From NCBI GenBank assembly GCA_028714255.1, contig JAQTMR010000013.1, forward strand, positions 1 to 58,431: 58,431 bases of DNA, read 5' to 3'. Under the pieces are notes generated by a model. That model did not search any database. It worked only from the letters and a program-made list of their open reading frames with translations, and was not told the DNA's origin. The stretch comes from Phycisphaerae bacterium. Lineage in GTDB: Bacteria > Planctomycetota > Phycisphaerae > Sedimentisphaerales > Anaerobacaceae. A program made the position numbers and the translations under genes. Positions 50,330 to 58,431 of the stretch are shown in pieces; positions within the stretch are counted from its first letter, which is position 1, and each line of letters opens with the position of its first letter.

Positions 50330-50352
50330 CGCCTTCGCTAAAGCTATGGCGG
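50330..50352. repeat. Hairpin repeat, copy 2 (inverse of 23041-23060)
   Basis: CGCCTTCGCTAAAGCTATGG followed by CGG; the reverse complement gives the same 20-base core as at 23041-23060. It stands just upstream of the DUF6599 start and marks the left edge of the accessory stretch 50.3-52.5 kb. Confidence 0.65.
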
Positions 50353-50398
50353 ATAAATAACTATTACCTAAGTAACCCGAATAGATTATAGTTTTTCA

Positions 50399-51835
50399 TC
50401 AATGTTTGTCAATCTTGCCACCCTGTTCTCTCTCGGATAACGTGGTCGTCTCCGAAAGAGTTGGCGTTGGGAAGACCACGACTTCACCCTCAGCTATAGC
50501 AATTGCTTCTCGGCATTTCTTCGCATAGTCCATATCTGTCGGATGTTCTTTCATGTATTTCGCAGGTATGAACATATCTGGGGTTCGTATCAGTGCAATT
50601 TTTGCGCGTTTTGCTGCTGAGATACATTTTGTAGTGAAAAATTCACCTCGTTCAGCAAGCGGTGAAAGTCGAAATGCATTACCGAACAGTACACCCTTGG
50701 CAAAATTTTCTACATCGTCGCGAGCAAAATCCTCTTGCAGATTCCGTTCCAGTTGGCTTAGTTTGTCTATATTAATAGCTTTGTTGTCTTTGCCTTCGGC
50801 CTCTCCAAGACACCTGCCCTCTGGGCTTACAAAAACAGCATCGAATTCCGATTCACAATCTGCGAATGGCTTAGCATCATAGTCAAAAAGCTTTAATGCT
50901 TCTAGAATAGCAGCTTCGAGTGGATACCCTTGCTCATAAAGAAGGCGGCGCAAACTGCCCGTGTTACGTAACTCAGTTTCGAGCGATGTCTTCTTGCTGT
51001 GAAGATCAGCAAACTGGGTGTTTAATGTTATTATTTCTGCTTCTATCTCGCTCTCTTTTGCAAGACGGAACTTGGAGTCTGAAGTCCAATTCGGTGGTGG
51101 TGTTGCCTGTGTTGACTCCCTAAGACTATCTGCCAGAACAGATAGAGTCACCGCCAACTTCTTCCCAAACTTTAGCGCCTCTTTAGTCCAAATCTCTTCC
51201 CCCTTCTTGAAACTAACAAACTTTTCCGTATCGTAAAGTAACGGCGGTAGAAATAAGAGTGTTCCTGGAGTTCTATGAACTGCTGCGCCAACGATCCGAT
51301 TCCCAGTGCGAGTTCTAAGTAAAACTCTTTTAACATCTCCCCCGATTTCGATCTCATAAGGTGAGGAAAATTCTTTCCAATAAGGTGCCAAGTATGTCGC
51401 ATCCTTTTCGAGAAGTATTTCTTTACCCTTTTTTGAAGTTACACTCGTTAGATTGGGTACAGATTCGTATGACGACATTTCCGTGACAATGTTTGTTGTC
51501 GATCGACTGCGCCCAGTACCAGAGAATTCCTTCTCTCCTGTATACCGATAGCATTCGACTGGCTTTGTAAGATATACGATAACAAGTTTCCCAGCATTCA
51601 CGGCAGCAACAATCTCCGATTGCCAGTGATCGAGTCTTTCTTTTGTTTTGAACGAAGAATATTCATCAAGAAGGGGTTTACCATTGTAACTCTTATAGCT
51701 ATTGTAATTGCCTAGTGTTGGCTCAAAGAGGATAATGTCAGCATCCAGCAGGGTTTGATCTGAGTCAAACCTAACGTACTCGAAATCACTACTAGGTAGC
51801 TCGAATCCCACAGTAAAAATTCGTTTTTTAGCCAT
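50399..51835 (-). CDS. Orphan protein with coiled coil and PD-(D/E)XK-like nuclease segment
   Basis: A 478-residue soluble protein. The N-terminal ~220 residues (KRIFTVGFELPSSDFEYVRF, LLDADIILFEPTLGNYNSYK, VVYLTKP-like strand, LLFLPPLLYD) suggest a Rossmann/amidotransferase-like fold. Residues about 265-300 are a coiled coil (KESEIEAEIITLNTQFADLH). Residues about 305-440 have LEAAILEALKLFDYDAKPFA, then EFDAVF, then GEAEGKDNK, the spacing of a PD-(D/E)XK active site (E...D...ExEGK). The combination suits a nucleic-acid-cleaving effector, but no known family is assigned. It is alone, between repeat patches, with codon use richer in A/T than its neighbours, so transfer is likely. Confidence 0.6.
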   Translation of the reverse strand: MAKKRIFTVGFELPSSDFEYVRFDSDQTLLDADIILFEPTLGNYNSYKSYNGKPLLDEYSSFKTKERLDHWQSEIVAAVNAGKLVIVYLTKPVECYRYTGEKEFSGTGRSRSTTNIVTEMSSYESVPNLTSVTSKKGKEILLEKDATYLAPYWKEFSSPYEIEIGGDVKRVLLRTRTGNRIVGAAVHRTPGTLLFLPPLLYDTEKFVSFKKGEEIWTKEALKFGKKLAVTLSVLADSLRESTQATPPPNWTSDSKFRLAKESEIEAEIITLNTQFADLHSKKTSLETELRNTGSLRRLLYEQGYPLEAAILEALKLFDYDAKPFADCESEFDAVFVSPEGRCLGEAEGKDNKAINIDKLSQLERNLQEDFARDDVENFAKGVLFGNAFRLSPLAERGEFFTTKCISAAKRAKIALIRTPDMFIPAKYMKEHPTDMDYAKKCREAIAIAEGEVVVFPTPTLSETTTLSEREQGGKIDKH

Positions 51836-51919
51836 ATCAAAAACTCAATGTTTATCTTTCTTGTCCTTCCGGCTTATCTTACGTGCTTTATAGCCAATTG
51901 CCGCATTATCGTCAAGTCC

Positions 51920-52452
51920 CAAAAATCCGTGTAAATCTGTGTTAATCCGTGGTTAATTTTTCTCTGTGTCCTCTGCGCTCTCCGCGGTTAAAACTTCAAT
52001 CAAAAGCGCATCTACCCGAAACCAAAAACGGCTAATTAAAATTTTTTAATCTGTGATAAAAACAGGTTTCTGCAAAGCAGTTCCGCTTTATAGTGAGCTT
52101 GTCGAACCTAAATTTTGCACTTTGCACTCGCGTAGCGTCTCGGCGTAGTCCCTTGGACGAAGACGGATTGACTTTTAAATTTATTTTCACACCAATCGCG
52201 CATGTCCGCCCTTAATAAAGGAGGGGATGTATTACGTTATGAAAAACCAAAACACGATTTCTACCTTCTTTAACTTTCCCCTTTTAACTTTGTATTCTTT
52301 GTGTCTTGGTGCCTTAGTGGCTATTAAATTATGCAAAACGAACCCAATTTTTCAAAAAGTCAAATGTTTATAACAGTAGCTTTAACAACGAATTACAGCG
52401 AAAAATCAACAATGGACACTTGGTCAAAACGAACCCAAACGAAGCCAATTTT
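51920..52452 (+). repeat. Composite repeat patch B with short ORF, ending in ~125-bp repeat copy 3
   Basis: The 702-base gap 51836-52537 is mostly repeats. First comes AAATCCGTGTAAATCTGTGT plus CTCTGTGTCCTCTGCGCTCT (51926-51990), then GCGTAGCGTCTCGGCGTAG...GACGAAGACGG (52130-52168). Then come GCGCATGTCCGCCCTTAATA with AAAGGAGGGG (52197-52228), ATG at 52240 opening a 44-codon frame, TTCTTTGTGTCTTGGTGCC (52298-52316), and the ~125-bp repeat at 52326-52452. The order of modules matches patch A at 24217-24735. A near-perfect promoter for tatA follows. The short frame is repeat-derived, and I do not call it a gene. Confidence 0.75.
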
Positions 52453-52480
52453 AATTGGAAATTCGAGGGATTATTGCGGA

Positions 52481-52510
52481 TTGACAAAGTAGCTTAAGCA
52501 GGATTATAAT
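52481..52510 (+). promoter_or_regulatory. Predicted promoter of tatA-tatC
   Basis: Perfect TTGACA (52481-52486) and TATAAT (52505-52510) with an 18-base spacer, 28 bases before the tatA start; the ribosome binding site AAGGAG lies at about 52526. Confidence 0.8.
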
Positions 52511-52537
52511 ATCTCGTTTAGTAAAAAGGAGACCGAA

Positions 52538-52813
52538 ATGACTGAAAATTTGCAATATATCGTAGCGGCGTGGACGCCACAGGGATGGGAATGGCTGGTC
52601 ATACTTATCGTTGCTTTGCTGATATTCGGCAGAAGGCTTCCCGAAATCGCCCGCAGCATCGGCAAGAGTTTAACCGAATTCAAGAAGGGCATCAAAGAGG
52701 CACAGGAAACCAAAGACGAACTGGAGCAGGACGTTAAAAAAATCAAGGACGACGTAGCAAACGAAACCAAAAAGGCCTCCGGCCTTGATGATTCTGACCC
52801 TAATAATAATTAA
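52538..52813 (+). CDS. tatA: Sec-independent protein translocase TatA/E-type subunit
   Basis: A 91-residue protein with an N-terminal transmembrane helix ([15 protein letters not shown]), the conserved [20 protein letters not shown] hinge and amphipathic helix, and a charged tail. It forms the variable pore-like assemblies of the Tat system. About 20 residues precede the helix, slightly longer than in E. coli TatA. Followed after 52 bases by the tatC frame (118 bases to the chosen start). Clients nearby include the proteins at 45300 and 48308. Confidence 0.95.
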   Translation: MTENLQYIVAAWTPQGWEWLVILIVALLIFGRRLPEIARSIGKSLTEFKKGIKEAQETKDELEQDVKKIKDDVANETKKASGLDDSDPNNN

Positions 52814-52931
52814 ATCACGGCCCCCGCTGCCCCTTATGGGCAAAACGCGGGGGTGAAACACAATTTTGAATGCCACCTGTCGAGTCGAAATGAGCAAGAC
52901 CACAACGAACCAGCCTTATCACGGGGGCACT

Positions 52932-53663
52932 ATGAGTCTGGGCGACCACCTTGAGGAGCTGCGCATCCGTCTTATCCTCGCTATAGTGGGACTGGCGGCA
53001 GCCCTGGTTGTATGTTTAGTATTCGGCAGGTGGATAATATCATTCATTGAAATACCTTATATCAAAGCGATGGGCGAAGATGCACGTTTGCAGACCATTG
53101 CCCCGACCGAAGGATTTGTCAGCTATATGGGGATAGCGATGATAGCGGCGGTGATTCTCGCTTCTCCATGGATTTTTTATCAGTTGTGGCTGTTCATTTC
53201 CGCAGGGCTTTACCCCAAAGAGAAACGATATATCTATCTGGCGATTCCGTTTTCAACGATTCTGTTCGTAACAGGTGCTTTGTTCTTCATTTTTATCATA
53301 TCGCCTGTGACTCTGCGTTTCCTTGTAATCTTCGACAGGCTTGTACTACGGAGCAATCCCAACTGGACCTTCCCGCAATACCTCTCTTTTGTGTCAATGA
53401 TGATGCTGGTCTTCGGGTTGGCGTTTCAAACCCCGGTAGCCATTTTCTTTCTGAACAAAACCGGACTGGTTTCAATCAAGGCTCTGTGCAAATCGAGAAA
53501 ATATGTTGTGCTGGCGGTAGTGTTCGTAGCAGCCGCGGCTACGCCGGGGTCCGATTTGTTTAGTTTATTCGCTTTGGCGATTCCGATGTACCTGCTCTTC
53601 GAGCTGGGGATACTGCTAAGCTATCTTTCAAATCGAAGGAAAAGATTACAAAATAGTCCGTAA
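52932..53663 (+). CDS. tatC: Sec-independent protein translocase TatC
   Basis: About 243 residues with six transmembrane helices; it recognises the twin-arginine signal. The start SLGDHLEELRIRLILAIVGL is the family beginning. Further motifs: FVSYMGIAMIAAVILASPWI, FYQLWLFISAGLYPKEKRYI and the P-rich end VAAAATPGSDLFSLFALAIP. The ATG at 52932 follows GGGGG; an ATG at 52890 and a TTG at 52866 would add 14 or 22 residues and cannot be excluded. Confidence 0.93.
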   Translation: MSLGDHLEELRIRLILAIVGLAAALVVCLVFGRWIISFIEIPYIKAMGEDARLQTIAPTEGFVSYMGIAMIAAVILASPWIFYQLWLFISAGLYPKEKRYIYLAIPFSTILFVTGALFFIFIISPVTLRFLVIFDRLVLRSNPNWTFPQYLSFVSMMMLVFGLAFQTPVAIFFLNKTGLVSIKALCKSRKYVVLAVVFVAAAATPGSDLFSLFALAIPMYLLFELGILLSYLSNRRKRLQNSP

Positions 53664-54005
53664 AAGGTTCGATAACTCTATGTCCCTCACAGAATCGTTT
53701 TATTTTTTGAGTCCCCATAGCACGGGACACAAATATCGTATAATTCAGGTCAAAATGGGCGTTTGTGCAATTACTGATTTTGCGATGTGGCGATAAAAAC
53801 CCATTCTGCGTTTGCAAAACTAGTCCCCCTTCAACCAGGCAAACCCAGAAACATAAAGTTTTTTCATCATTTAAGCCCAAAAAAACGATATTACCTGCAA
53901 TAATTCTCTTGACTTTACTACCAATGGTCTGATAACTTATAATGATAGTTTTCTTGACTTTATCGCCGGCAAACTATTACTAAATTTAAGGTTAGAGGAG
54001 AAGTG

Positions 54006-54134
54006 ATGGTGTGGAGGCTTGCCTTGATGTCATTTCAAACTTTCTCGTTTATTGAGGGGGAAAAGGGATGCTCTACACCGAATTATAAGGCTGAAAACAG
54101 GGTTTTGGAAGCCTGTTTCGAGTGTTCTTCTTAA
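54006..54134 (+). CDS. Possible 42-residue small protein ahead of a terminator
   Basis: ATG at 54006 after GAGGAGAAGTG, stop TAA at 54132. The predicted peptide begins MVWRLALMSFQTFSFIEGEK, has three cysteines in its last 22 residues, and is followed 14 bases later by a strong terminator. Two TTGACT boxes 45 bases apart (53909 and 53954) could belong to tandem promoters, but the matching -10 elements are weak or badly spaced. The rest of the gap 53664-54005 holds nothing I can identify. It could instead be a non-coding RNA or leader. Confidence 0.35.
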   Translation: MVWRLALMSFQTFSFIEGEKGCSTPNYKAENRVLEACFECSS

Positions 54135-54148
54135 ACAAATAAAGCAAA

Positions 54149-54187
54149 AAAACCGACAGCTATATATTTAGTTGTCGGTTTTTTTTA
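54149..54187 (+). terminator. Strong bidirectional-looking terminator
   Basis: AACCGACA (54151-54158) pairs with TGTCGGTT (54173-54180) around a 14-base loop, and the stem extends into A-run and T-run flanks. The plus strand ends in eight or more T. It separates the short ORF at 54006 from the large secreted protein gene. Confidence 0.9.
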
Positions 54188-54345
54188 TTCACGGATGAGG
54201 AAGTCTGGCAGGTTGTAAGAGGACCTGACCTTTCAATGTTTTTAAGCCGGCAGGGATGTTGTGTAAGTCGGCTTTGCACAAAAGGTGCGACCGGCTAAAA
54301 AAGAGATTTTTTCTTTATCCAAAATATTTAGGGAGGCAAAAAAGG

Positions 54346-57300
54346 ATGAAACGGGTCTTAGCAACAACAAAAACGAAGGTACTGATTGGTTTGTTATGTT
54401 TGTCTGGTCTTCAGATGCTGGCCACATCGGCTAACGCGGCGAGCTTTCACTTTACGGTCACGTCCGACCAGCTCGACGAGGGGAACCCGACTTTCGGCCG
54501 AGTTCTCGATTCGATTAACAGCGTAGTAGATGGTCCGGGCATTTTCCACGTCTCTGTCGGAGACATCGATTACGCTAACGGTACGAATCGTGCCCTAATC
54601 AACTCCAAATTTGGTGCGGATTTCCCATGGTTTGGAGTTGTTGGCAACCACGATGCGGACGATGGTACTGATGGCGATATGATTTGGCTGCGGAAAGAAT
54701 TTAATGACGGCCACGACGACACAAGGACTCCATTGAAGGACATCTTCCCTCCTACTAACCCCGGTCCCGCCGGAAGTACCGAAACAACGTACTCATGGGA
54801 CTATGCTAATGCTCACTTTATCGTCCTGAATTGTTATTGGGACGGTACCACAGGACAATATGCTGACAGTCACAACCACATGACTCCCGACTACGATATG
54901 TGTGGTAATATAGAACCGAATTTATTATCCTGGCTGCAAGCTGACCTCGCGGCCACCAATAAGCCATTTATCTTTATATTTGTACACGAGCCGGCTTTTC
55001 CTTATAACCATCATTACGGCGACTCCCTTGACGCTCACCCGGCCGAGAGGGACGCCTTCTGGTCGCTTTTGGAGAGCGAAAAGGTCACGGCTGTCTTCAC
55101 GGGTCATTTACACTATTACTTCAAGCATCGGGGCGGGGGTGGACCACAAGCCGAAGGATACCCCGGTCATACCTATAATTACCCTGAGCACGACAGTTGG
55201 AGGACGCAGGACCCGAATATTGATTCTTTATACGGCACGGTCTGGCAAATTAGTACAGGCAACGCCGGGAAAGTTCCCGGCGGCATCACGGCCGGTCCTA
55301 CCCTCGCTGATAATCTTCCCGATAGTTTGCAGTGGAACGGCGTAACCTTTATTGATGTTGTTGTGGATGAGGATAATGCCACAATCAACGTATATCGTGA
55401 CGAACGTGATGGTAGAGTAACGCAAGATCCGCCTTTAGGAACGCTGTTCAGCCTGGCTGATACCATAACTGTTTCAGGCGACTTTCTTGCTTACAATGAC
55501 TGCGTGTATGACCCCGGCTTAGTCGCTTACGGTACAGACCCATGTGGTAATACCGTGCATTATGGAGATACGAGTCGTATTACAACTTATGGAATTGGTA
55601 TTGTTGATACAGCACAACAACCTCCGGGTGTGGGGTATTCCGCTTCGTCCGGTGAGTTGATAGATTACACCACCGGCGCCGGCACAGGTGTTATAGCCAC
55701 GCTCACAGAGAGCGGCGGCGTGAACTGGCAGCCAATGGTCGATTGCACCGAAGTCGATAACTGCTGGACCGGCGGCTACGATACCGCTTATGGCACAGAT
55801 GCCTATAACATATTCCATGACATTGCTGATATGACCGGCTGCATTTACTATGGCAGTGCCGGCTGGTATGTTGATGTGGATTTCACAGGCCTGAACCCAA
55901 GTAAGTCATACACCTTTGCCACATCTGCATCACGAGCCAGGAGCACTACAAATGGCGAACCCGGCTACACAGACCGATGGACCATATACACCATCTCAGG
56001 GATTGACGCTGCCACTAATGCCAGCTCAGTCGGCACAACGGAATACCTGGGCGACCCTTGGAGAGTGCGGTTCAACACAGGTAATAATCACAACGAAGGT
56101 TATGTCGCAAAATGGACGGGCATTCATCCAGGGACTGATGGCTCTTTCAAGGTACGTGCGGAAGCAGCCCCGGATGCGAACGCTGGTTATAAGGCGTATT
56201 CGTTTGATGTCTTCATGCTTCAGGAAGAACCAATGGTGCCGGACGACGACCCGCCGACGCCGGACCCAATGACATGGGCTTCGCTACCCACGGCAACCAG
56301 CCCAACCTCAATCATAATGACGGCAACGACTGCCATCGACCCTAATTATCCACCTGTGAAATATTATTTCGAATGTACCACTGACGCAAGTAAGAGCAGT
56401 GATTGGCAAACAAGCACGACATACGCAGCTTCGGGGCTTATCCCCAGCACCCTTTATTCGTTCAGAGTCAAGGCACGCGATAATGCTCCTGTTCCGAACG
56501 AAACCGAATGGTCCGGCACCCAATCCGCCACCACACTGGAAAATGCCTACCTAACTAAGTTCATACAAATGGCAGGGTGGCTTGCTACACAACAGGCAAC
56601 GAATGGCGGAATATGGGAAGGAGAGGACTACACATCCGTCGTAGAAACGGATAACACCACTGAAGCTATATGGATATGGTCCCGCTATGCCGAACTAACC
56701 GGAGACTATACCACCTATCAAACAAGAATAAATAATGCATGGACTTATTGTAATAACAATCCTTCCTGGCTGGAAGGCGGTGCCCTCACAAGTCCACTAC
56801 CTTATTATAGTACATATAATATCGGTTGGGGCTTGTTAGCCGAGATGAAATACAGGCAGGTTTATCTGGGCAAATCCGGATACGTTGACCATACGTCCTA
56901 CGGCACAAGTTGCGCAAATGCCCTGGTTAGCTATAACCCCAGCACAACCGCCACTACAGACGTTTTGGTTACCGGTATCGCTGCCGGTGCCCTGTATCAA
57001 TATGGTGTGAATGTTGGCAATACCTCATACCAAAACAGGGCCGTCACCCTCGGAGGCAATGTTAGGACATGGCTTAATAGCAGTACATCACGATTCGCAT
57101 CAGAAAGCTGGGCGGTCTCGGGCGGTGTAGCCGTCTGGGGTGTGCTGAACTCATACTATAAAGTTTACTCCGGTGGGGATACCTGGGCAGCAACTGCGAA
57201 TACATATATGCCCCTCAATGCTTCCAATAGTGTGAACAACGATTACGAATACGGACATGACGGCTGGTATGCCTGGGGGCATTATGCCGTTAGTGAATAT

Positions 57301-58431
57301 TTAGGAAGCAGCTCTTTCACAAAGTATCAAAATATCATCGACCTGCTGATAACCAGCGATGGCGATAACGACGGTGGTATTCGTCAGGGACCAACATTCG
57401 GCAACGGTTCCGACTATGCATGGTCCACAAATTGTATGCAGTTTGCCGCAAACCTGATTTTGACTGATATTGATTATTATACCATTTCTGGCACAATAAC
57501 GACCGATGGTTCACCGCTGGCAGGTGTAACAATGAATGGTCTGCCAGGCAATCCTGTTACCGATGCAAATGGTTTTTATATCGCAGGAGTTGTTTCAGGT
57601 TGGTCAGGAACAGTTACGCCGACAAAATCCAATTATACATTTACCCCAACCAGCAGACCATATAGTAACGTTACGGCTGATCAGACAGGCCAAAATTACA
57701 CTGCGACCTACTCATCCACAGCTGAAGTTGTCTACGACTTCAGTAGCGGCGCAGGGACCAAACATTACGCTTGGGGTACTTACACCGATGACTGGGCCAG
57801 CGACGTGGAAGGCCAGCGGCGCAAGACGCCGGAGGTCGGCACGCAGGTTACCAGCGTTATGGCCGATGCCTATACACGGCTGGCCAACTCAGATAATTCG
57901 CGCTACACAAACCCTGACGAGGGCTTTGGTGACGAGTCAACTTTTATTGCCGAATTCAATATCGATGAGAACCCTGAGGATGTAGAGCAAATTGATGTGT
58001 TGTGGGAGGGCTACGGCAACGCAAGTCATCATATGGAACTATATGTCTGGGATTATGTGCAGGGCAACTGGGGCAACGGACAAGGCAGCTATGGAAACAA
58101 CAATTTTATGGATGACGGCAGCGGCACTTCGGACTTTGTTTTAAGTGGTTCGATAACCCAAAACGTCAGCCGTTACATCAACCCTACCACTGGTCAGATT
58201 ACCATTTTGGTCTATGATGATGTGGCCAGTGAGGCCAGCAACCACGATTATATCAGCGTTACCGTACATGTTCAAACTACCCCTCCTCCCGGTAAAGCCA
58301 CGAGTCCGAGTCCGGGCAGTGGGACGGTAAATGTCAGCTTAACTCCAACGCTTAGCTGGACGGCCGGCACCGGCGCCACATCACATATTGTCTACTTCGG
58401 CACCGATTCAACGCCGGATTCAAGCGAACTC
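54346..58431 (+). CDS. Large secreted modular metallophosphoesterase, 3' end outside the window
   Basis: The frame from ATG 54346 (ribosome binding site GGGAGG) stays open for 1362 codons to the last base. A signal peptide (VLIGLLCLSGLQMLATSANA) is followed by a calcineurin-like phosphoesterase at about residues 35-330, with GDIDY at 72, GNHD at 100, a VHEP histidine at 214 and GHLH at 253. Motif I is SDQ rather than DxH. Then come: a beta-rich region; a fibronectin type III domain at about 640-725; a helical alpha/alpha-toroid-like region at about 735-1045 (MAGWLATQQATNGGIWEGED); a carboxypeptidase-regulatory-like domain at about 1046-1125; a beta-sandwich; and the start of another FnIII-like domain (PSPGSGTVNVSLTPTLSWTA). 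Probably an extracellular phosphohydrolase attached to the cell surface. Confidence 0.88.
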   Translation, partial: MKRVLATTKTKVLIGLLCLSGLQMLATSANAASFHFTVTSDQLDEGNPTFGRVLDSINSVVDGPGIFHVSVGDIDYANGTNRALINSKFGADFPWFGVVGNHDADDGTDGDMIWLRKEFNDGHDDTRTPLKDIFPPTNPGPAGSTETTYSWDYANAHFIVLNCYWDGTTGQYADSHNHMTPDYDMCGNIEPNLLSWLQADLAATNKPFIFIFVHEPAFPYNHHYGDSLDAHPAERDAFWSLLESEKVTAVFTGHLHYYFKHRGGGGPQAEGYPGHTYNYPEHDSWRTQDPNIDSLYGTVWQISTGNAGKVPGGITAGPTLADNLPDSLQWNGVTFIDVVVDEDNATINVYRDERDGRVTQDPPLGTLFSLADTITVSGDFLAYNDCVYDPGLVAYGTDPCGNTVHYGDTSRITTYGIGIVDTAQQPPGVGYSASSGELIDYTTGAGTGVIATLTESGGVNWQPMVDCTEVDNCWTGGYDTAYGTDAYNIFHDIADMTGCIYYGSAGWYVDVDFTGLNPSKSYTFATSASRARSTTNGEPGYTDRWTIYTISGIDAATNASSVGTTEYLGDPWRVRFNTGNNHNEGYVAKWTGIHPGTDGSFKVRAEAAPDANAGYKAYSFDVFMLQEEPMVPDDDPPTPDPMTWASLPTATSPTSIIMTATTAIDPNYPPVKYYFECTTDASKSSDWQTSTTYAASGLIPSTLYSFRVKARDNAPVPNETEWSGTQSATTLENAYLTKFIQMAGWLATQQATNGGIWEGEDYTSVVETDNTTEAIWIWSRYAELTGDYTTYQTRINNAWTYCNNNPSWLEGGALTSPLPYYSTYNIGWGLLAEMKYRQVYLGKSGYVDHTSYGTSCANALVSYNPSTTATTDVLVTGIAAGALYQYGVNVGNTSYQNRAVTLGGNVRTWLNSSTSRFASESWAVSGGVAVWGVLNSYYKVYSGGDTWAATANTYMPLNASNSVNNDYEYGHDGWYAWGHYAVSEYLGSSSFTKYQNIIDLLITSDGDNDGGIRQGPTFGNGSDYAWSTNCMQFAANLILTDIDYYTISGTITTDGSPLAGVTMNGLPGNPVTDANGFYIAGVVSGWSGTVTPTKSNYTFTPTSRPYSNVTADQTGQNYTATYSSTAEVVYDFSSGAGTKHYAWGTYTDDWASDVEGQRRKTPEVGTQVTSVMADAYTRLANSDNSRYTNPDEGFGDESTFIAEFNIDENPEDVEQIDVLWEGYGNASHHMELYVWDYVQGNWGNGQGSYGNNNFMDDGSGTSDFVLSGSITQNVSRYINPTTGQITILVYDDVASEASNHDYISVTVHVQTTPPPGKATSPSPGSGTVNVSLTPTLSWTAGTGATSHIVYFGTDSTPDSSEL

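Overview
The window looks like a piece of a bacterial chromosome of moderate GC from a Gram-negative, probably anaerobic or microaerophilic lineage. A planctomycete of the class Phycisphaerae fits best. This is an inference from three things: the fused SecDF with enlarged periplasmic domains, a TPR protein carrying two RNA polymerase alpha-CTD-like domains, and many dispersed intergenic repeats of a kind I associate with environmental planctomycete genomes. No rRNA is present to settle it. Heme is apparently made by the siroheme (Ahb) route, and there are RND/TolC export, heptose (LPS-type) synthesis and Tat export genes.

Layout. 1-6.2 kb (minus): heme cluster hemA-hemC-cobA/hemD-ahbC-hemB. 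6.3-14.7 kb (plus): TPR/alpha-CTD protein, SpoIID-like lipoprotein, tgt, yajC, secDF, LysM protein. 14.8-22.5 kb (minus): 6-phosphogluconolactonase, then a self-regulated tetR-tolC-MFP-RND-PII-like efflux operon with a readable promoter/operator. 22.5-24.7 kb: accessory islet of small or unknown membrane proteins set in repeats. 24.7-27 kb (minus): an E2-like acyltransferase and a class II aldolase. 27.2-35.9 kb (plus): glycosyltransferase, radical SAM protein, Na+/solute symporter, pyrK, pyrD, then the remaining heme genes ahbD and fused ahbAB. 35.9-39.6 kb: YchF-like GTPase, fumarase beta subunit, sirC, rplU and a class IV aminotransferase. 39.7-40.6 kb: tRNA-Arg, then an unusual locus of tRNA-Pro, a GIY-YIG nuclease gene and four degenerate tRNA-Pro copies, three of them in a perfect 109-bp tandem array. 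40.6-44.8 kb (minus): tyrS, small membrane proteins, hldD. 44.9-45.2 kb: a 31-residue peptide gene with its own promoter and terminator. 45.3-50.3 kb (minus): a four-gene redox operon (DUF6599, DUF362, polyferredoxin, Tat-exported aldo/keto reductase). 50.3-52.5 kb: a nuclease-like unknown gene between repeat patches. 52.5-53.7 kb (plus): tatA-tatC. 53.7 kb to the end: a small ORF with terminator, then a very large secreted modular metallophosphoesterase that runs off the window.

How the genes fit together. The two heme clusters plus sirC cover nearly the whole path from glutamyl-tRNA to heme through siroheme; only hemL and a clear dedicated iron chelatase are not seen. TatAC would export the two proteins of the adjacent redox operon that carry twin-arginine signals. 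YajC-SecDF serves the Sec route used by the secreted and lipoproteins here. The strongest candidates for undescribed biology are the tRNA-Pro/GIY-YIG/pseudo-tRNA locus, the orphan coiled-coil nuclease-like protein, the 31-residue peptide transcript, and the composite repeats that carry short ORFs with strong ribosome binding sites.
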